40,804 nucleotides of DNA, taken from positions 1 to 40,804 of the forward strand of contig CAIYHG010000174.1 of assembly GCA_903925975.1 (NCBI GenBank), in the 5' to 3' direction. The DNA comes from an uncultured Acidobacteriia bacterium. Lineage in GTDB: Bacteria > Acidobacteriota > Terriglobia > Bryobacterales > Bryobacteraceae. Below the pieces are notes generated by a model. It saw only the letters and a program-made list of their open reading frames with translations, had not been told where the DNA came from and searched no databases. The position numbers and the translations under genes were made by a program. Within the stretch, counting starts at the first letter, position 1, and each line of letters opens with the position of its first letter. Below are positions 27,001 through 35,503 of the stretch, piece after piece.

Positions 27001-28524
27001 TTGAGTCAATTCAGAGCCGCCGCGCTTGTGCTGCTGGCTGTAGCGCAGCACGCCCCGGCGCAGAACCCGATTCGCTTGAAACTGCATACCATTGAGCCCG
27101 GGCAGGGGGCGAACCTTCTGGGCGCGGCCGTCAACCGCGGCCTTCCCGCGCTGCCGCGGCATTGGCTGATCCAGTTCCGGTCCCATCCCACGGAGGAGAT
27201 TCGAAACGAACTCGCGCGGCGGGGTATCCGCGTGCTTGACTACGTGCCGGATTCCGCACTGATGGTTTCCGCCGACGGCCAACCGGACCTGGAAGGCCTG
27301 GACGTGGACTGGCTGGGGCGGCTGGAGGCGGCCGATAAGCTGAGCCCGCAACTGGCCCGCCGCCAATCCCCCGCTTTCCTCGTCGTTTTTCACCGTGACG
27401 TGGACGCCGATGCGGCGCGCGCCGTCGCCGCCGGTCTCGGCTTTCAGGATCTGCCGAATCCCAACCTGCTGCCCGGGCAATTGGCGGTCACCGGAAACGC
27501 CGCCCGCCTGGAGGAACTGGCCGCGCGCGACGAAGTCTCGTACATCCTGCCGGCGTCGGCCGATGTGGCCTCAGGGGCCGCGGTGATTGCTTGCCCCGGC
27601 GCTATCGTGGACGCCGGCCCCATAGGGGAGTACGCCGGTGTCGGCGCCGGGTGGAGCAGGGGCGCCGACGGAACGGCCGCGCTGCACTACACCATTTCCT
27701 CGTTCCCTTCCGAGATCCCGCCCGCCGAGGCGCGCGGCGAAATCGAGCGCGCCATGCGCGAATGGGCCAAGTACGCTAACGTGACCATCGGCGCCGGTGG
27801 GCTCGCCTCCGCTGCGCGAACGGTGGCGATCCTCTTTGCGTCCAATGCCCACGGCGACGCTTATCCCTTCGACGGGCAGGGCCGCGTGCTGGCGCACACC
27901 TTCTACCCCGCGCCGCCTAATCTCGAACCCGTGGCCGGAGACATGCACTTCGACGCCGAGGAATCCTGGAGGATCGGCGCCGATACCGATCTGTTTACCG
28001 TGGCGCTGCACGAACTCGGGCACGCCCTTGGACTCGGGCACTCCGACCAGCCCGGGGCCGTGATGTACCCCTACTACCGTTACGCCACCGGCCTGACCGC
28101 CGATGACATTGCCGGCATACGCAGCCTCTACGGGGCCGCGCAGGACGATGGGGGCGGCGACCAGCCGTCCGTGCCGTCAACTCCGTCCACGCCATCCACG
28201 CCCTCCACGCCGGCAACGCCGGCAACGCCCGATCCGCCCCCTGCCGCGGATAAAGTCGCGCCCTCGCTGCGCATCGTCTCGCCGTCGTTCACCATCGTCT
28301 CCACCTGGAGCGCTACCTTCTCGATTTCGGGGACCGCCGGGGATAACGTCGGAGTGGCCGCGGTGAAGTGGGCCACATCGGCCGGCTATTCGGGCGAGGC
28401 TTCCGGCACGGCCGCCTGGTTCGCAAAGATTCCGTTGCTGGTTGGGACCAATACAGTCACCGTACGCGCCTACGACGGCGCCGGAAATTCGGCGTGGCGC
28501 ACCCTAACCGTGGTACGTCGCTGA
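27001..28524 (+). CDS. Exported metzincin metalloprotease (matrixin-like) with Ig-like C-terminus
   Basis: A secreted zinc protease. The active-site helix HELGHALGLGH (H337, E338, H341, H347) and the methionine turn AVMYPYY (M355) identify a matrixin/M10-like metzincin. I start at TTG 27001, which gives a signal peptide (MSQFRAAALVLLAVAQHA); an in-frame ATG at 26908 adds 31 residues with no export features. Residues 30-190 form an N-terminal region resembling a protease propeptide. The catalytic domain (about 200-375) follows, then a Pro-Ser-Thr linker made of 9-base DNA repeats (around 28175-28230), then an Ig-like beta domain to residue 507. The linker probably separates catalysis from a binding domain. 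Confidence 0.88.
   Translation: MSQFRAAALVLLAVAQHAPAQNPIRLKLHTIEPGQGANLLGAAVNRGLPALPRHWLIQFRSHPTEEIRNELARRGIRVLDYVPDSALMVSADGQPDLEGLDVDWLGRLEAADKLSPQLARRQSPAFLVVFHRDVDADAARAVAAGLGFQDLPNPNLLPGQLAVTGNAARLEELAARDEVSYILPASADVASGAAVIACPGAIVDAGPIGEYAGVGAGWSRGADGTAALHYTISSFPSEIPPAEARGEIERAMREWAKYANVTIGAGGLASAARTVAILFASNAHGDAYPFDGQGRVLAHTFYPAPPNLEPVAGDMHFDAEESWRIGADTDLFTVALHELGHALGLGHSDQPGAVMYPYYRYATGLTADDIAGIRSLYGAAQDDGGGDQPSVPSTPSTPSTPSTPATPATPDPPPAADKVAPSLRIVSPSFTIVSTWSATFSISGTAGDNVGVAAVKWATSAGYSGEASGTAAWFAKIPLLVGTNTVTVRAYDGAGNSAWRTLTVVRR
28175..28235 (+). repeat. 9-base tandem repeat coding a Pro-Ser/Ala-Thr linker
   Basis: About six 9-base units of the form ACGCCNTCC / ACGCCGGCA encode TPSTPSTPSTPATPATP in the metalloprotease linker. 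Slipped-strand changes in copy number would alter linker length in frame. Confidence 0.7.
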
Positions 28525-28603
28525 GGATTCTGAGAATTCTCACTTAGTACCCTCGTTTCTCCGTCTCTCGGGCCGATAGATCAAGCAAATGGGAGCAGAT
28601 GTA

Positions 28604-29419
28604 ATGGCAGCGGCGCCGTTCGGCGCCTTCATGGGAGGATCTCTCGCCGGTCCGGCGTTGAGAGATGCATGGTTCGGGCCTCAGAGCGCCGGTGCTGACG
28701 CTCGCGGAGTTGACCAGGAGGCCGAGGGCTTCCGCCTCAGCGAAAGCGAGGGCATCCTATTTGCCCTGGCGCATGCCGTGGAACAGCGCGATCACAGAAC
28801 CTCGGGCCACTGTGAGCGCCTTGCGTTCATGAGCGTGGCGCTGGGAATGGCCACGGGCCTGGACACCCGCGCGCTGCTGTCGCTTTACCGGGCGGGCTAT
28901 CTGCACGATGTCGGCAAGGCCGGCATTCCCGATTCGATTCTGTTCAAACCCGCCTCACTCACCCCTGAGGAATGGGACGTCATGCGCACCCACCCCGAGC
29001 GCGGCGAGACCATCTGCCGCCCCCTGGCATCGCTCGCGCCCGTGTTGCCTCTAATCCGCCATCACCACGAGCGTTGGGACGGCTCCGGTTATCCCGACGG
29101 CCTGGCCGGAGAAGAGATACCGCTGGGCGCCCGCCTGCTGCAGGTGGCCGATATTTACGATGCGCTCACCACGCAGCGCTCCTACAAGCCGGCTTACTCG
29201 CCCCGTTTCGCGTTGCGCATCATCCGCGAGGAGACCGCCCGCGGCTGGCACGATCCGAACGTGGTCGATCTGTTCCTGCGCCTGCACGAAAGCGTGCTGA
29301 TCAAGATCGCCGAGTTCACCGGCGGGGCCGACCGCAGTCTACAGGCGCTCCGCGCCGCGCTCGATACGGTCCAATCCTACTTGCGCCTGGACCGCTGCGC
29401 CAAATGGGGAGTCCTCTAG
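28604..29419 (+). CDS. HD-GYP domain protein, predicted cyclic-di-GMP phosphodiesterase
   Basis: A signalling enzyme expected to hydrolyse cyclic di-GMP. The HD-GYP motifs are complete: HD at residues 101-102 (LHDVGKAGIPD), H130 in THPERGE, HHHE at 153-156 and GYP at 162-164 within DGSGYPDGL, with D183 and D186 later (VADIYDALTTQRSYKPAYS). There is no N-terminal receiver or sensor domain, only about 50 residues of glycine-rich leader, so control must come from partners or cyclic di-GMP itself. I choose ATG 28604 because GGGAG lies 8 bases upstream; ATG 28589 is an in-frame alternative. It is 79 bases downstream of the protease gene. The 172-base gap after it holds no gene. Confidence 0.9.
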   Translation: MAAAPFGAFMGGSLAGPALRDAWFGPQSAGADARGVDQEAEGFRLSESEGILFALAHAVEQRDHRTSGHCERLAFMSVALGMATGLDTRALLSLYRAGYLHDVGKAGIPDSILFKPASLTPEEWDVMRTHPERGETICRPLASLAPVLPLIRHHHERWDGSGYPDGLAGEEIPLGARLLQVADIYDALTTQRSYKPAYSPRFALRIIREETARGWHDPNVVDLFLRLHESVLIKIAEFTGGADRSLQALRAALDTVQSYLRLDRCAKWGVL

Positions 29420-29591
29420 CCTCGGCGCCGGATTAGCCCGCGGGCGGTGTTGCCCCTCGGATATTCCCTCCCAACAACCCGCGCTGGCGCACACATATTC
29501 AGTGGCGCAGGGCTCCCGGCCTGGGCGCCTGGACACTGCCTATACGCTTCGGGTTAACGCCCTCCGCCGCGGGGCAAAAGGCGTCCCAACC

Positions 29592-30068
29592 CTACTTCCC
29601 GTCCCGCACCTGCTGCGAGAGATACCGCTCGTAGCCGAGCTCGCCGATCTGGTAAATCTGGGCTTCGAGCCAGTCCACGTGTTCTTCTTCGTCTTTGAGG
29701 AGCTTCTCGAACAGTTCGCGCGAGGCGTTGTCGCCCTCTTCCCGCGCGATCTGGCTCATCCGGTTATACATGGCTACGGCATTGATTTCCAGTTGGAGGT
29801 CAGACTGCAGCTGTTCCCGGACGCTTGCGCCGATAGAGAGCTTCATGGGCTGGGTCATATCCGGCGTGCCGTCGAGGAAGAAGATGCGTTCAATCAACTT
29901 CTCGGCATGCTTCATTTCGTCGATCGATTGCTTTCTGACGTGGTCGCCCAGCCGGCTGTAGTGCCAGTTCTCGCACATCTCGGCGTGGATGAAATACTGA
30001 TTGATCGCCACCAGTTCTTCGGCGAGAGCCTCATTGAGCGAGGCGATAACTTTAGGATTGCCCTTCAT
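29592..30068 (-). CDS. bfr: Bacterioferritin
   Basis: An iron-storage 24-mer subunit of 158 residues. All ferroxidase ligands align: E18, E51, H54, E94, E127, H130; M52 matches the haem-binding methionine of bacterioferritins. The start is ATG 30068 (MKGNPKVIASLNEAL), matching the family's N-terminus; a GTG at 30086 would add six residues. It lies alone between the HD-GYP gene and the tRNA gene, and the upstream region (30069-30233) shows no clear regulatory motif. Confidence 0.96.
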   Translation of the reverse strand: MKGNPKVIASLNEALAEELVAINQYFIHAEMCENWHYSRLGDHVRKQSIDEMKHAEKLIERIFFLDGTPDMTQPMKLSIGASVREQLQSDLQLEINAVAMYNRMSQIAREEGDNASRELFEKLLKDEEEHVDWLEAQIYQIGELGYERYLSQQVRDGK

Positions 30069-30233
30069 ATCCCGAGATTCTAGCACTTGGGGGCAGGGAA
30101 TACGGGCGGAATGCGCGCTGCCATCCAGGGAACCTCCTCACGCTCGAAGCTGAAAGCCGCGGATCGCCATGCTATTCTGTCATAAGACCAACGCCGCTTC
30201 GGAATACCGCAAGCAGTAGCCGTCCAGACCCAA

Positions 30234-30323
30234 GGAGAGATGGCCGAGTGGTTGAAGGCGCACGCTTGGAAAGCGTGTATAGGGGAAACTCTATCGAGGG
30301 TTCGAATCCCTCTCTCTCCGCCA
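30234..30323 (+). tRNA. tRNA-Ser (GGA anticodon)
   Basis: The acceptor arms GGAGAGA (30234-30240) and TCTCTCC (30313-30319) pair fully, followed by G and encoded CCA (30321-30323). The anticodon loop TTGGAAA sits on a CACGC/GCGTG stem, giving anticodon GGA for serine UCC/UCU codons. A long variable arm (TATAGGGGAAACTCTATC region) and the T-loop GGTTCGAATCC confirm a class II serine tRNA. The following 291 bases up to the PEP-CTERM gene hold no gene that I can support. Confidence 0.97.
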
Positions 30324-30614
30324 GTACAAACCGGACACACCCGCCGGCTCCAGGCTCTACGGCCCGTTTCTTGTGTCAGGCCTGAGACCCTGTTTATACC
30401 CCGCGGCAGCCTGGCTTGGCTGCGTTTAGCTCCTGGCGCAAGCGGCGCCGCCGCGCTCCTATCTGCAAGTAGACAAAAGAGATCGAGGGGATCTTGTCAG
30501 GCAACTCAGGCCAACCCGGCCAGTACGTCGTCGCCTTGCGCCTCGGTGGAATTCCCGTTGCGAGCGGGCCGGTGAAGGCGTACACTTCCTAGCGAAAGAA
30601 CGGAGGTCGTATCA

Positions 30615-31211
30615 ATGTTTCTTTCAAGGAAGTTTGCGCTGTGCGCCGTTTTCGCTGCGGCGCTGGCGTGTGCTCCCGCATTTGCGAACACAACCGCGGT
30701 ACTGGAGTTCGATGAGAACGGAAACGGCACCCTCAGCTTTGACGGAGCGCCGGCCACTCCGCTTTACTGGAATGTGATTCCCGACCCGGCCAACGGCAAT
30801 AGGCCCACGCTCTGGTACTTCATGGCCGGGCCGCCGACGCTGACGCTGGGCGATCTGGTGATCTTTGAGCCGAACACAACGGTAGTGTCCGATCTCTTGC
30901 GGTTTTCGAATGAGGGCGGCTTCGGCATATTCGTCTACTCCGACAACTCGGATGGCGTTGACGAGTTGGCCGACGTCAGCGGTATTCCGTTTCCCCCGTT
31001 CATGCAACCCACGGCCTTCACCGAGGAAATCGGGCCGGAGGGCAACAACTACGTCAGCTACATCCCTGTTGTCGGTCAGCCTGGGTCTGTGTATGGATAC
31101 GACGTCACTTATGTGTTCCACAGTGACGTTGGTGGCATTCCGGAGCCGGGGAGTGTCCTGCTGATGATGTCTGGCGCCGCCGCGTTGTTACTGCTGCGCC
31201 GTCGCCGCTAG
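30615..31211 (+). CDS. PEP-CTERM sorting domain-containing protein
   Basis: An exported protein of 198 residues with a signal peptide (MFLSRKFALCAVFAAALACA, cut near PAFA), an acidic beta-rich middle and a C-terminal PEP-CTERM tail (GIPEPGSVLLMMSGAAALLL followed by RRRR). The ATG has a strong ribosome-binding site GGAGG at 30602-30606, spaced 8 bases. It has no similarity by eye to the PEP-CTERM proteins at 9368 and 37589 other than the sorting tail. The function of the middle domain is unknown. Confidence 0.88.
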   Translation: MFLSRKFALCAVFAAALACAPAFANTTAVLEFDENGNGTLSFDGAPATPLYWNVIPDPANGNRPTLWYFMAGPPTLTLGDLVIFEPNTTVVSDLLRFSNEGGFGIFVYSDNSDGVDELADVSGIPFPPFMQPTAFTEEIGPEGNNYVSYIPVVGQPGSVYGYDVTYVFHSDVGGIPEPGSVLLMMSGAAALLLLRRRR

Positions 31212-31337
31212 CCGGCTTGCGGCCTGCTGCGCCCGGTGGGTGCGTCTGTGAGAGCGTGCGCGGCGCTCCTCGGGCTGCTCCCGTATGGAAAGCGGAGCCA
31301 TCGCGCTCAGGTCGGTGTGGTTTCCTCCGCCCGCCCG

Positions 31338-31598
31338 TCAATCCTGGCCCCAGTCCTCCTGCCCGTCCCCGGGCCGCGCCGTTCGCATAATCCGTGTGTT
31401 CAGCTCCTTCAGGCGCTTGAACTCCTGCATCCATTGCTTGAGGGTTAGCGTATTAATCGTCCGCACTCCCACCGAGTGGTTCAGCCAATCCGCCGCTTCG
31501 CCCTGCCTAAAACAGAAGTGCCCCTCGGCCTTTTCCAGGCGCGCGGTATGCCCGCGCTTCGCCAGTTCGGCGTTGATCGTGTTCAAATCCAGCCGCAT
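31338..31598 (-). CDS. Conserved small hypothetical protein, 86 residues
   Basis: A small cytoplasmic protein with no export signal, beginning MRLDLNTINAELAKRGHTAR and containing ADWLNHSVGVRTINTLTLKQ. It looks like an alpha-beta fold with charged helices. I recall similar sequences as scattered hypothetical proteins in acidobacterial and related genomes, but no function is known. It is divergent from the TonB-receptor-like gene. Confidence 0.65.
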   Translation of the reverse strand: MRLDLNTINAELAKRGHTARLEKAEGHFCFRQGEAADWLNHSVGVRTINTLTLKQWMQEFKRLKELNTRIMRTARPGDGQEDWGQD

Positions 31599-31675
31599 GG
31601 AACCCCCACTCAGATTATCCGCCCTGCGGCGTGCCGCGCGTAGAAAAGCGCCGGCTTCGCTGGTATCCTATTCCA

Positions 31676-33943
31676 GTGCTCCGTATCCGGTTGGCCGTTT
31701 TAGGCGCGGTTCTGGCTCTGAACCCGGCCTTTGCGCAGCAGCCTTCGGGCGAGGTGCGCGGCTCCGTCGTGGATGCCCGCGGGGGAGAAATGCTGGCCAG
31801 CGTCATGGTCCAGCTTGTCGGTGGGCCGTACCGCGCGGTCACCGATAGCGCCGGCAGTTTCCGCATCCCTTCCGTCACGCCCGGCGATTACGTGCTCACC
31901 GCCTCCACGGTCGGCTACCGCCTGATCCGGCAGCCCTTCCACGTCGGCGCGGGAGAAACCAAGGAGTTCGAAATCATCCTCAGCCCCGATACGTTCCGGC
32001 GCACCGATTCCGTTGACGTCACCGCCGGCCCGTTCGAACTCGCGCGCCAGGATAGCCCGGGGACGCTCGTCCTGGCCGGCAATGACGCCAAGAACCTTGC
32101 CGGCGTGCTCGGCGACGATCCCTTGCGCGCCGTGCAAAGCCTGCCCGGGGTTGCCTCGAACGACGATTTTGAGGCTACCTTCTCCCTGCGCGGAGCCGAC
32201 TACAACCGTATCGGGGTCTATCTCGATGGCATCCTCCTCCACATGCCCTTCAATACCGTTCAGGGCGAACAATCCACCGGCAGCGCCGCCGCGTTCAACG
32301 GCGACATGGTGGCCGCCCTGGAATTGCACGAAGGGGCCTGGCCCGCGCGCTTCGCGGACCGCACCGCGGGCGTTCTCGACGTCCAGTCCCGCGATGGCAG
32401 CCGCACCCAGACTTCCTTCCGCGCGACGGTCTGCTTCTCCGGCATCGCTTTCCTGGCAGAGGGTCCGCTGGGGCGCGATCATCGCGGCTCGTGGATGGCC
32501 AGCGGGCGCAAGGGCTTCGTCCAATACCTGCTCAACCGCCTGGGCGTCGATTCCAGCATGGCCTTCGACGGGGAGGACGCGCAGGGCCGCCTGGCCTATG
32601 ACCTGACCCCGCGAAATTCCCTAAGCCTCAATCTTCTGGATAGCTACTCCACGCTCGATCGCTCGAAGATCCGGTCGCGGCTGGGCGTCAACTCGCTTCT
32701 CCAAGCCCGCTACCACTTCTCGCTCACCAGCCTGAACTGGCGATACACTCCGGCGAAATCGCTGATGGTTTCGAGCCGCGCCGCCTGGATTCGCGAGAAG
32801 TACGACAACATCACTCCGGCCAGCCTGCCGCTCGAAGGCAACCACTACGGCGAGTGGGTTCTCGGTTCCTCGGCAACCTGGTTGTGGAATGAGCGCGCGC
32901 CGCTCGACGCGGGCTGGTCCGCGCGCCGCCTCCACGATTCCGGTTACTCAAACCAGTTCCTCTCCACCGCTCCGTTTGTGCGCCTGCTCGATACCTCCGA
33001 TGGCGCGGCGCTGCGGCAGAACGGCTACGTCCAGCAGTCGTTCAATCTCGCCGGCGGCCGCCTCAACTTCACCGCGGGTCTGCGTTGGGACCGCCACTCG
33101 CTCAACCAAGTCACCGCCGTGCTGCCCACCGCTTCGCTGGGCGTGATCGCCACGCCCTCCACGCGCCTGAGCTTCGGCTGGGGCCAGTATGTGCAATACC
33201 CGGATCTGGTCTATCTGACATCGCCGCTCGGCGGCCGGGGCTTGCTGCCGGAACGCGCCACGCATGCCGTCGCCGCCGTGGAGCAGCGCTTCGGCGACCG
33301 CATCCGCTTGCGCCTTGAGTTCTACCAGCGCGAAGATCGCGACCTGCTCTACCGGCCGTTCTACGATCCCCGCATCTTGAACGGCAAGGTGCTCGGCCCC
33401 TCGGTCAATCAGCCCTTGCGCAATTCGATGCGCGGCTATGCGCGCGGCTTTGAACTCCTGGCCGAGCGGCGCAGCGCCAACCGCCTCACCGGCTGGGTGT
33501 CGTACGCCTTTGGCCGCACCCGCGAGCGCGACGGCGTCGAGCAAATCGTCTTCCCCGCGGATTACGACCAGAAGCACACCGTCAATATCTTCGCCGGCTA
33601 CCGCGTGCGCCCCAGCGTGAATCTGAGCGTGAAGTGGACCTACGGGAGCGGCTTCCCATACCCCGGTTTCTTCCGCAAGCAGGGCACGGTCTACTATCTG
33701 GCCTCGGACCGCAACCAACTGCGCTTCAATTCCTACCAGCGCCTGGATTGGCGCATCAACAAATCGTGGACCAAAGGCCGCTATAAAGCGACGCTCTACG
33801 GCGAAGTCGTCAACCTCACCGACCGTTCCAACTACCGCTTCGGCAGCTTCAACAGTTACAACGCCAAGACCGGCCAGGCGAGTCTCAGCGTGGATAAGTT
33901 GTTCCCGATCTTGCCCTCCATCGGCCTGGTATTTGAAAGATGA
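31676..33943 (+). CDS. TonB-dependent receptor-like outer-membrane protein with carboxypeptidase-regulatory-like domain
   Basis: An outer-membrane barrel receptor expected to import a large solute such as a glycan fragment, peptide or iron complex with TonB energy. After a signal peptide (VLRIRLAVLGAVLALNPAFA) comes an N-terminal CarboxypepD_reg-like beta domain (about residues 25-110: EVRGSVVDARGGEM, FRIPSVTPGDYVLTASTVGY). A plug domain follows (DDPLRAVQSLPGVASNDDFE, SLRGADYNRIGVYLDGI), then barrel strands to the C-terminal aromatic FER. I start at GTG 31676, directly before the signal; GTG 31631 is an upstream alternative that also fits a long signal. The stop overlaps the next gene (ATGA). 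At 755 residues it is somewhat short for this class. Confidence 0.85.
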   Translation: MLRIRLAVLGAVLALNPAFAQQPSGEVRGSVVDARGGEMLASVMVQLVGGPYRAVTDSAGSFRIPSVTPGDYVLTASTVGYRLIRQPFHVGAGETKEFEIILSPDTFRRTDSVDVTAGPFELARQDSPGTLVLAGNDAKNLAGVLGDDPLRAVQSLPGVASNDDFEATFSLRGADYNRIGVYLDGILLHMPFNTVQGEQSTGSAAAFNGDMVAALELHEGAWPARFADRTAGVLDVQSRDGSRTQTSFRATVCFSGIAFLAEGPLGRDHRGSWMASGRKGFVQYLLNRLGVDSSMAFDGEDAQGRLAYDLTPRNSLSLNLLDSYSTLDRSKIRSRLGVNSLLQARYHFSLTSLNWRYTPAKSLMVSSRAAWIREKYDNITPASLPLEGNHYGEWVLGSSATWLWNERAPLDAGWSARRLHDSGYSNQFLSTAPFVRLLDTSDGAALRQNGYVQQSFNLAGGRLNFTAGLRWDRHSLNQVTAVLPTASLGVIATPSTRLSFGWGQYVQYPDLVYLTSPLGGRGLLPERATHAVAAVEQRFGDRIRLRLEFYQREDRDLLYRPFYDPRILNGKVLGPSVNQPLRNSMRGYARGFELLAERRSANRLTGWVSYAFGRTRERDGVEQIVFPADYDQKHTVNIFAGYRVRPSVNLSVKWTYGSGFPYPGFFRKQGTVYYLASDRNQLRFNSYQRLDWRINKSWTKGRYKATLYGEVVNLTDRSNYRFGSFNSYNAKTGQASLSVDKLFPILPSIGLVFER

Positions 33944-34356
33944 AGCGCCCCGGTTCCGCGGGCCACTCGGTTTCCCGCCAGTGCTGGGCGCTGGCGTCGC
34001 TCGCGGTGATTACTCCAGCCGGTTTCTACTCCAAGTTCTACAGCGGTCCCGGAGCGTTTTGGGCCAATAATTCGTTCGCCGGTGCGCTCTACGTTGCGTT
34101 CTGGTGTCTGGCCGCGTTCCTGTTCTGGCCCCGGCGCAATCCGGCATGGATCGCGGCGATCGTGCTCACCGCAACTTGCGCGCTCGAGTTCCTTCAGCTC
34201 TGGCATCCGCCCGCGCTTCAGGCCGTGCGCGGTCATTTTCTTGGCGCCGCCATCCTCGGGACCACGTTCGTGTGGTCGGATTTCCCGTATTACTTCCTCG
34301 GAGCCGCGTTGGGGTGGCTGGTCATGCGGGCGATTTCCGCGCGCTGCGCGGTCTGA
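33940..34356 (+). CDS. DUF2809-like integral membrane protein
   Basis: A 138-residue membrane protein with about four hydrophobic helices. The segment ALEFLQLWHPPALQAVRGHF followed by LGTTFVWSDFPYYFLGAALG matches my memory of the DUF2809 family, whose function is unknown. It starts within the stop of the TonB-receptor-like gene (ATGA), so the two are co-translated. It could assist a membrane partner, but nothing in the sequence shows how. Confidence 0.75.
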   Translation: MKRPGSAGHSVSRQCWALASLAVITPAGFYSKFYSGPGAFWANNSFAGALYVAFWCLAAFLFWPRRNPAWIAAIVLTATCALEFLQLWHPPALQAVRGHFLGAAILGTTFVWSDFPYYFLGAALGWLVMRAISARCAV

Positions 34357-34399
34357 CCGGCGCCGGCGCGCCGATCTGCTATGATCCGTGGTTTATCGC

Positions 34400-35497
34400 A
34401 TGCGCGGTTTCCCCCATTCCGGACGGCGGCTCGCGGCCTTGCTCGCCCTTCTCTGCGCGGCTTCCGGCCTGCGTGTAGCCACCCTGCAGGAGTACCGCTC
34501 CAAGCTGGGCATGTACGTGTGGGGAAGCCTGCCTGCGGGCCTCGAAGCGGCGGTTGCGGATGCCAAAGCCCTGGGCGCAACCGGCGCCGCGCGCGTCGCG
34601 ATCGGCCCGTCGTGGGACCCCTCGGGCAAGAAGGACGACTCGCCTCTCGACGTGAAGATCCGCCGTCCCGATTACCGCGCCTTTCTCGCCGCGTTTCCCG
34701 TGGTGATGCTCACCGCCTACGACAGCGCCTCCTCCGAGAAATACAAATGGGGCCGCCTCGACGCGAAGCAGCTCGCGGCCACCACCGCCGAGTTCCGCCG
34801 CTTCACTCTCGAACTGGCGAAGACCCCCGGCCGCAAGATCGTCTCCAACTGGGAGTTCGAAAACGATTGCCCGGCCGACAAGTGGCTCGCCTGCCAGGAG
34901 TATTACCAGGCGCGCCTCGATGGCGTTGAGGCAGGGCGGCGCGAAGCCAAAGCGCGCAAGCTGCCCGGGCAGGTCTTCACGGCTTTCGAGTTCACCATCG
35001 TGCCCGGTTTTGCGGGCCGCCCCTCTGGCCTCGTGGACGTGGCCACGAAACTCAAAGGCCTGGATTTCATCTCCTATAGCTGCTGGTGGTCCATCGGCTT
35101 CGATGCCGATGCCGCCAAGGTATACCGGGATTTCGCCTACGTAGTTCCCCTGCTGCTGAATTTCGACAAAGAGCACCAGTTGCCCGCGCGCCTCATCATC
35201 GGCGAGTTTGGCGAGTATTGGGATCAACATCCCACCGCCGAGCGCATGAAGGCGCTCGTGGACGCCAGCATCGAGGCAGGCGCGGAGTATCTGTTCAACT
35301 GGGTGCTCTACGATCAGCCCGGCAATAAAGATGAGTGGGGCCGCGACGCCTCGCACTTTGGCAAATACGATAGGGATCGCGCTCTCACCCCGCAGGGCCA
35401 CTTGATCCGGAACTGGTTCGGCGCGCCTCCCCCGACCCCGGCCAGGCCGCGCGGGGACAATCGGAAGGGTGTGGCGGCTGTTGAGGCCGGGAGATAA
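34400..35497 (+). CDS. Exported glycoside hydrolase-like TIM-barrel protein
   Basis: An exported protein of 365 residues. I start at ATG 34400 (MRGFPHSGRRLAALLALLCA signal); GTG 34388 is four codons upstream. The body shows alternating beta-alpha units consistent with a TIM barrel, including a strand ending NWEFEND (N150, E152, E154) and a late strand IIGEFGEYW (E269). Acidic residues at these two strand ends are where clan GH-A glycosidases place acid/base and nucleophile. The family is not firmly recognised, so a polysaccharide-hydrolase role is inference. It follows the TonB-receptor and DUF2809 genes and may share their transcript. Confidence 0.6.
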   Translation: MRGFPHSGRRLAALLALLCAASGLRVATLQEYRSKLGMYVWGSLPAGLEAAVADAKALGATGAARVAIGPSWDPSGKKDDSPLDVKIRRPDYRAFLAAFPVVMLTAYDSASSEKYKWGRLDAKQLAATTAEFRRFTLELAKTPGRKIVSNWEFENDCPADKWLACQEYYQARLDGVEAGRREAKARKLPGQVFTAFEFTIVPGFAGRPSGLVDVATKLKGLDFISYSCWWSIGFDADAAKVYRDFAYVVPLLLNFDKEHQLPARLIIGEFGEYWDQHPTAERMKALVDASIEAGAEYLFNWVLYDQPGNKDEWGRDASHFGKYDRDRALTPQGHLIRNWFGAPPPTPARPRGDNRKGVAAVEAGR

Positions 35498-35503
35498 CCG
35501 TTC

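Noticed and set aside
28175..28235. CRISPR-like short repeats
   Set aside because: The repeats are 9 bases, contiguous and in frame within the protease linker; there are no spacers and no cas genes.
29502..29540. Another GTGGCGCAGG head after the HD-GYP gene
   Set aside because: No clear pair of hairpins follows it, so I do not count it with the REP-like repeats.
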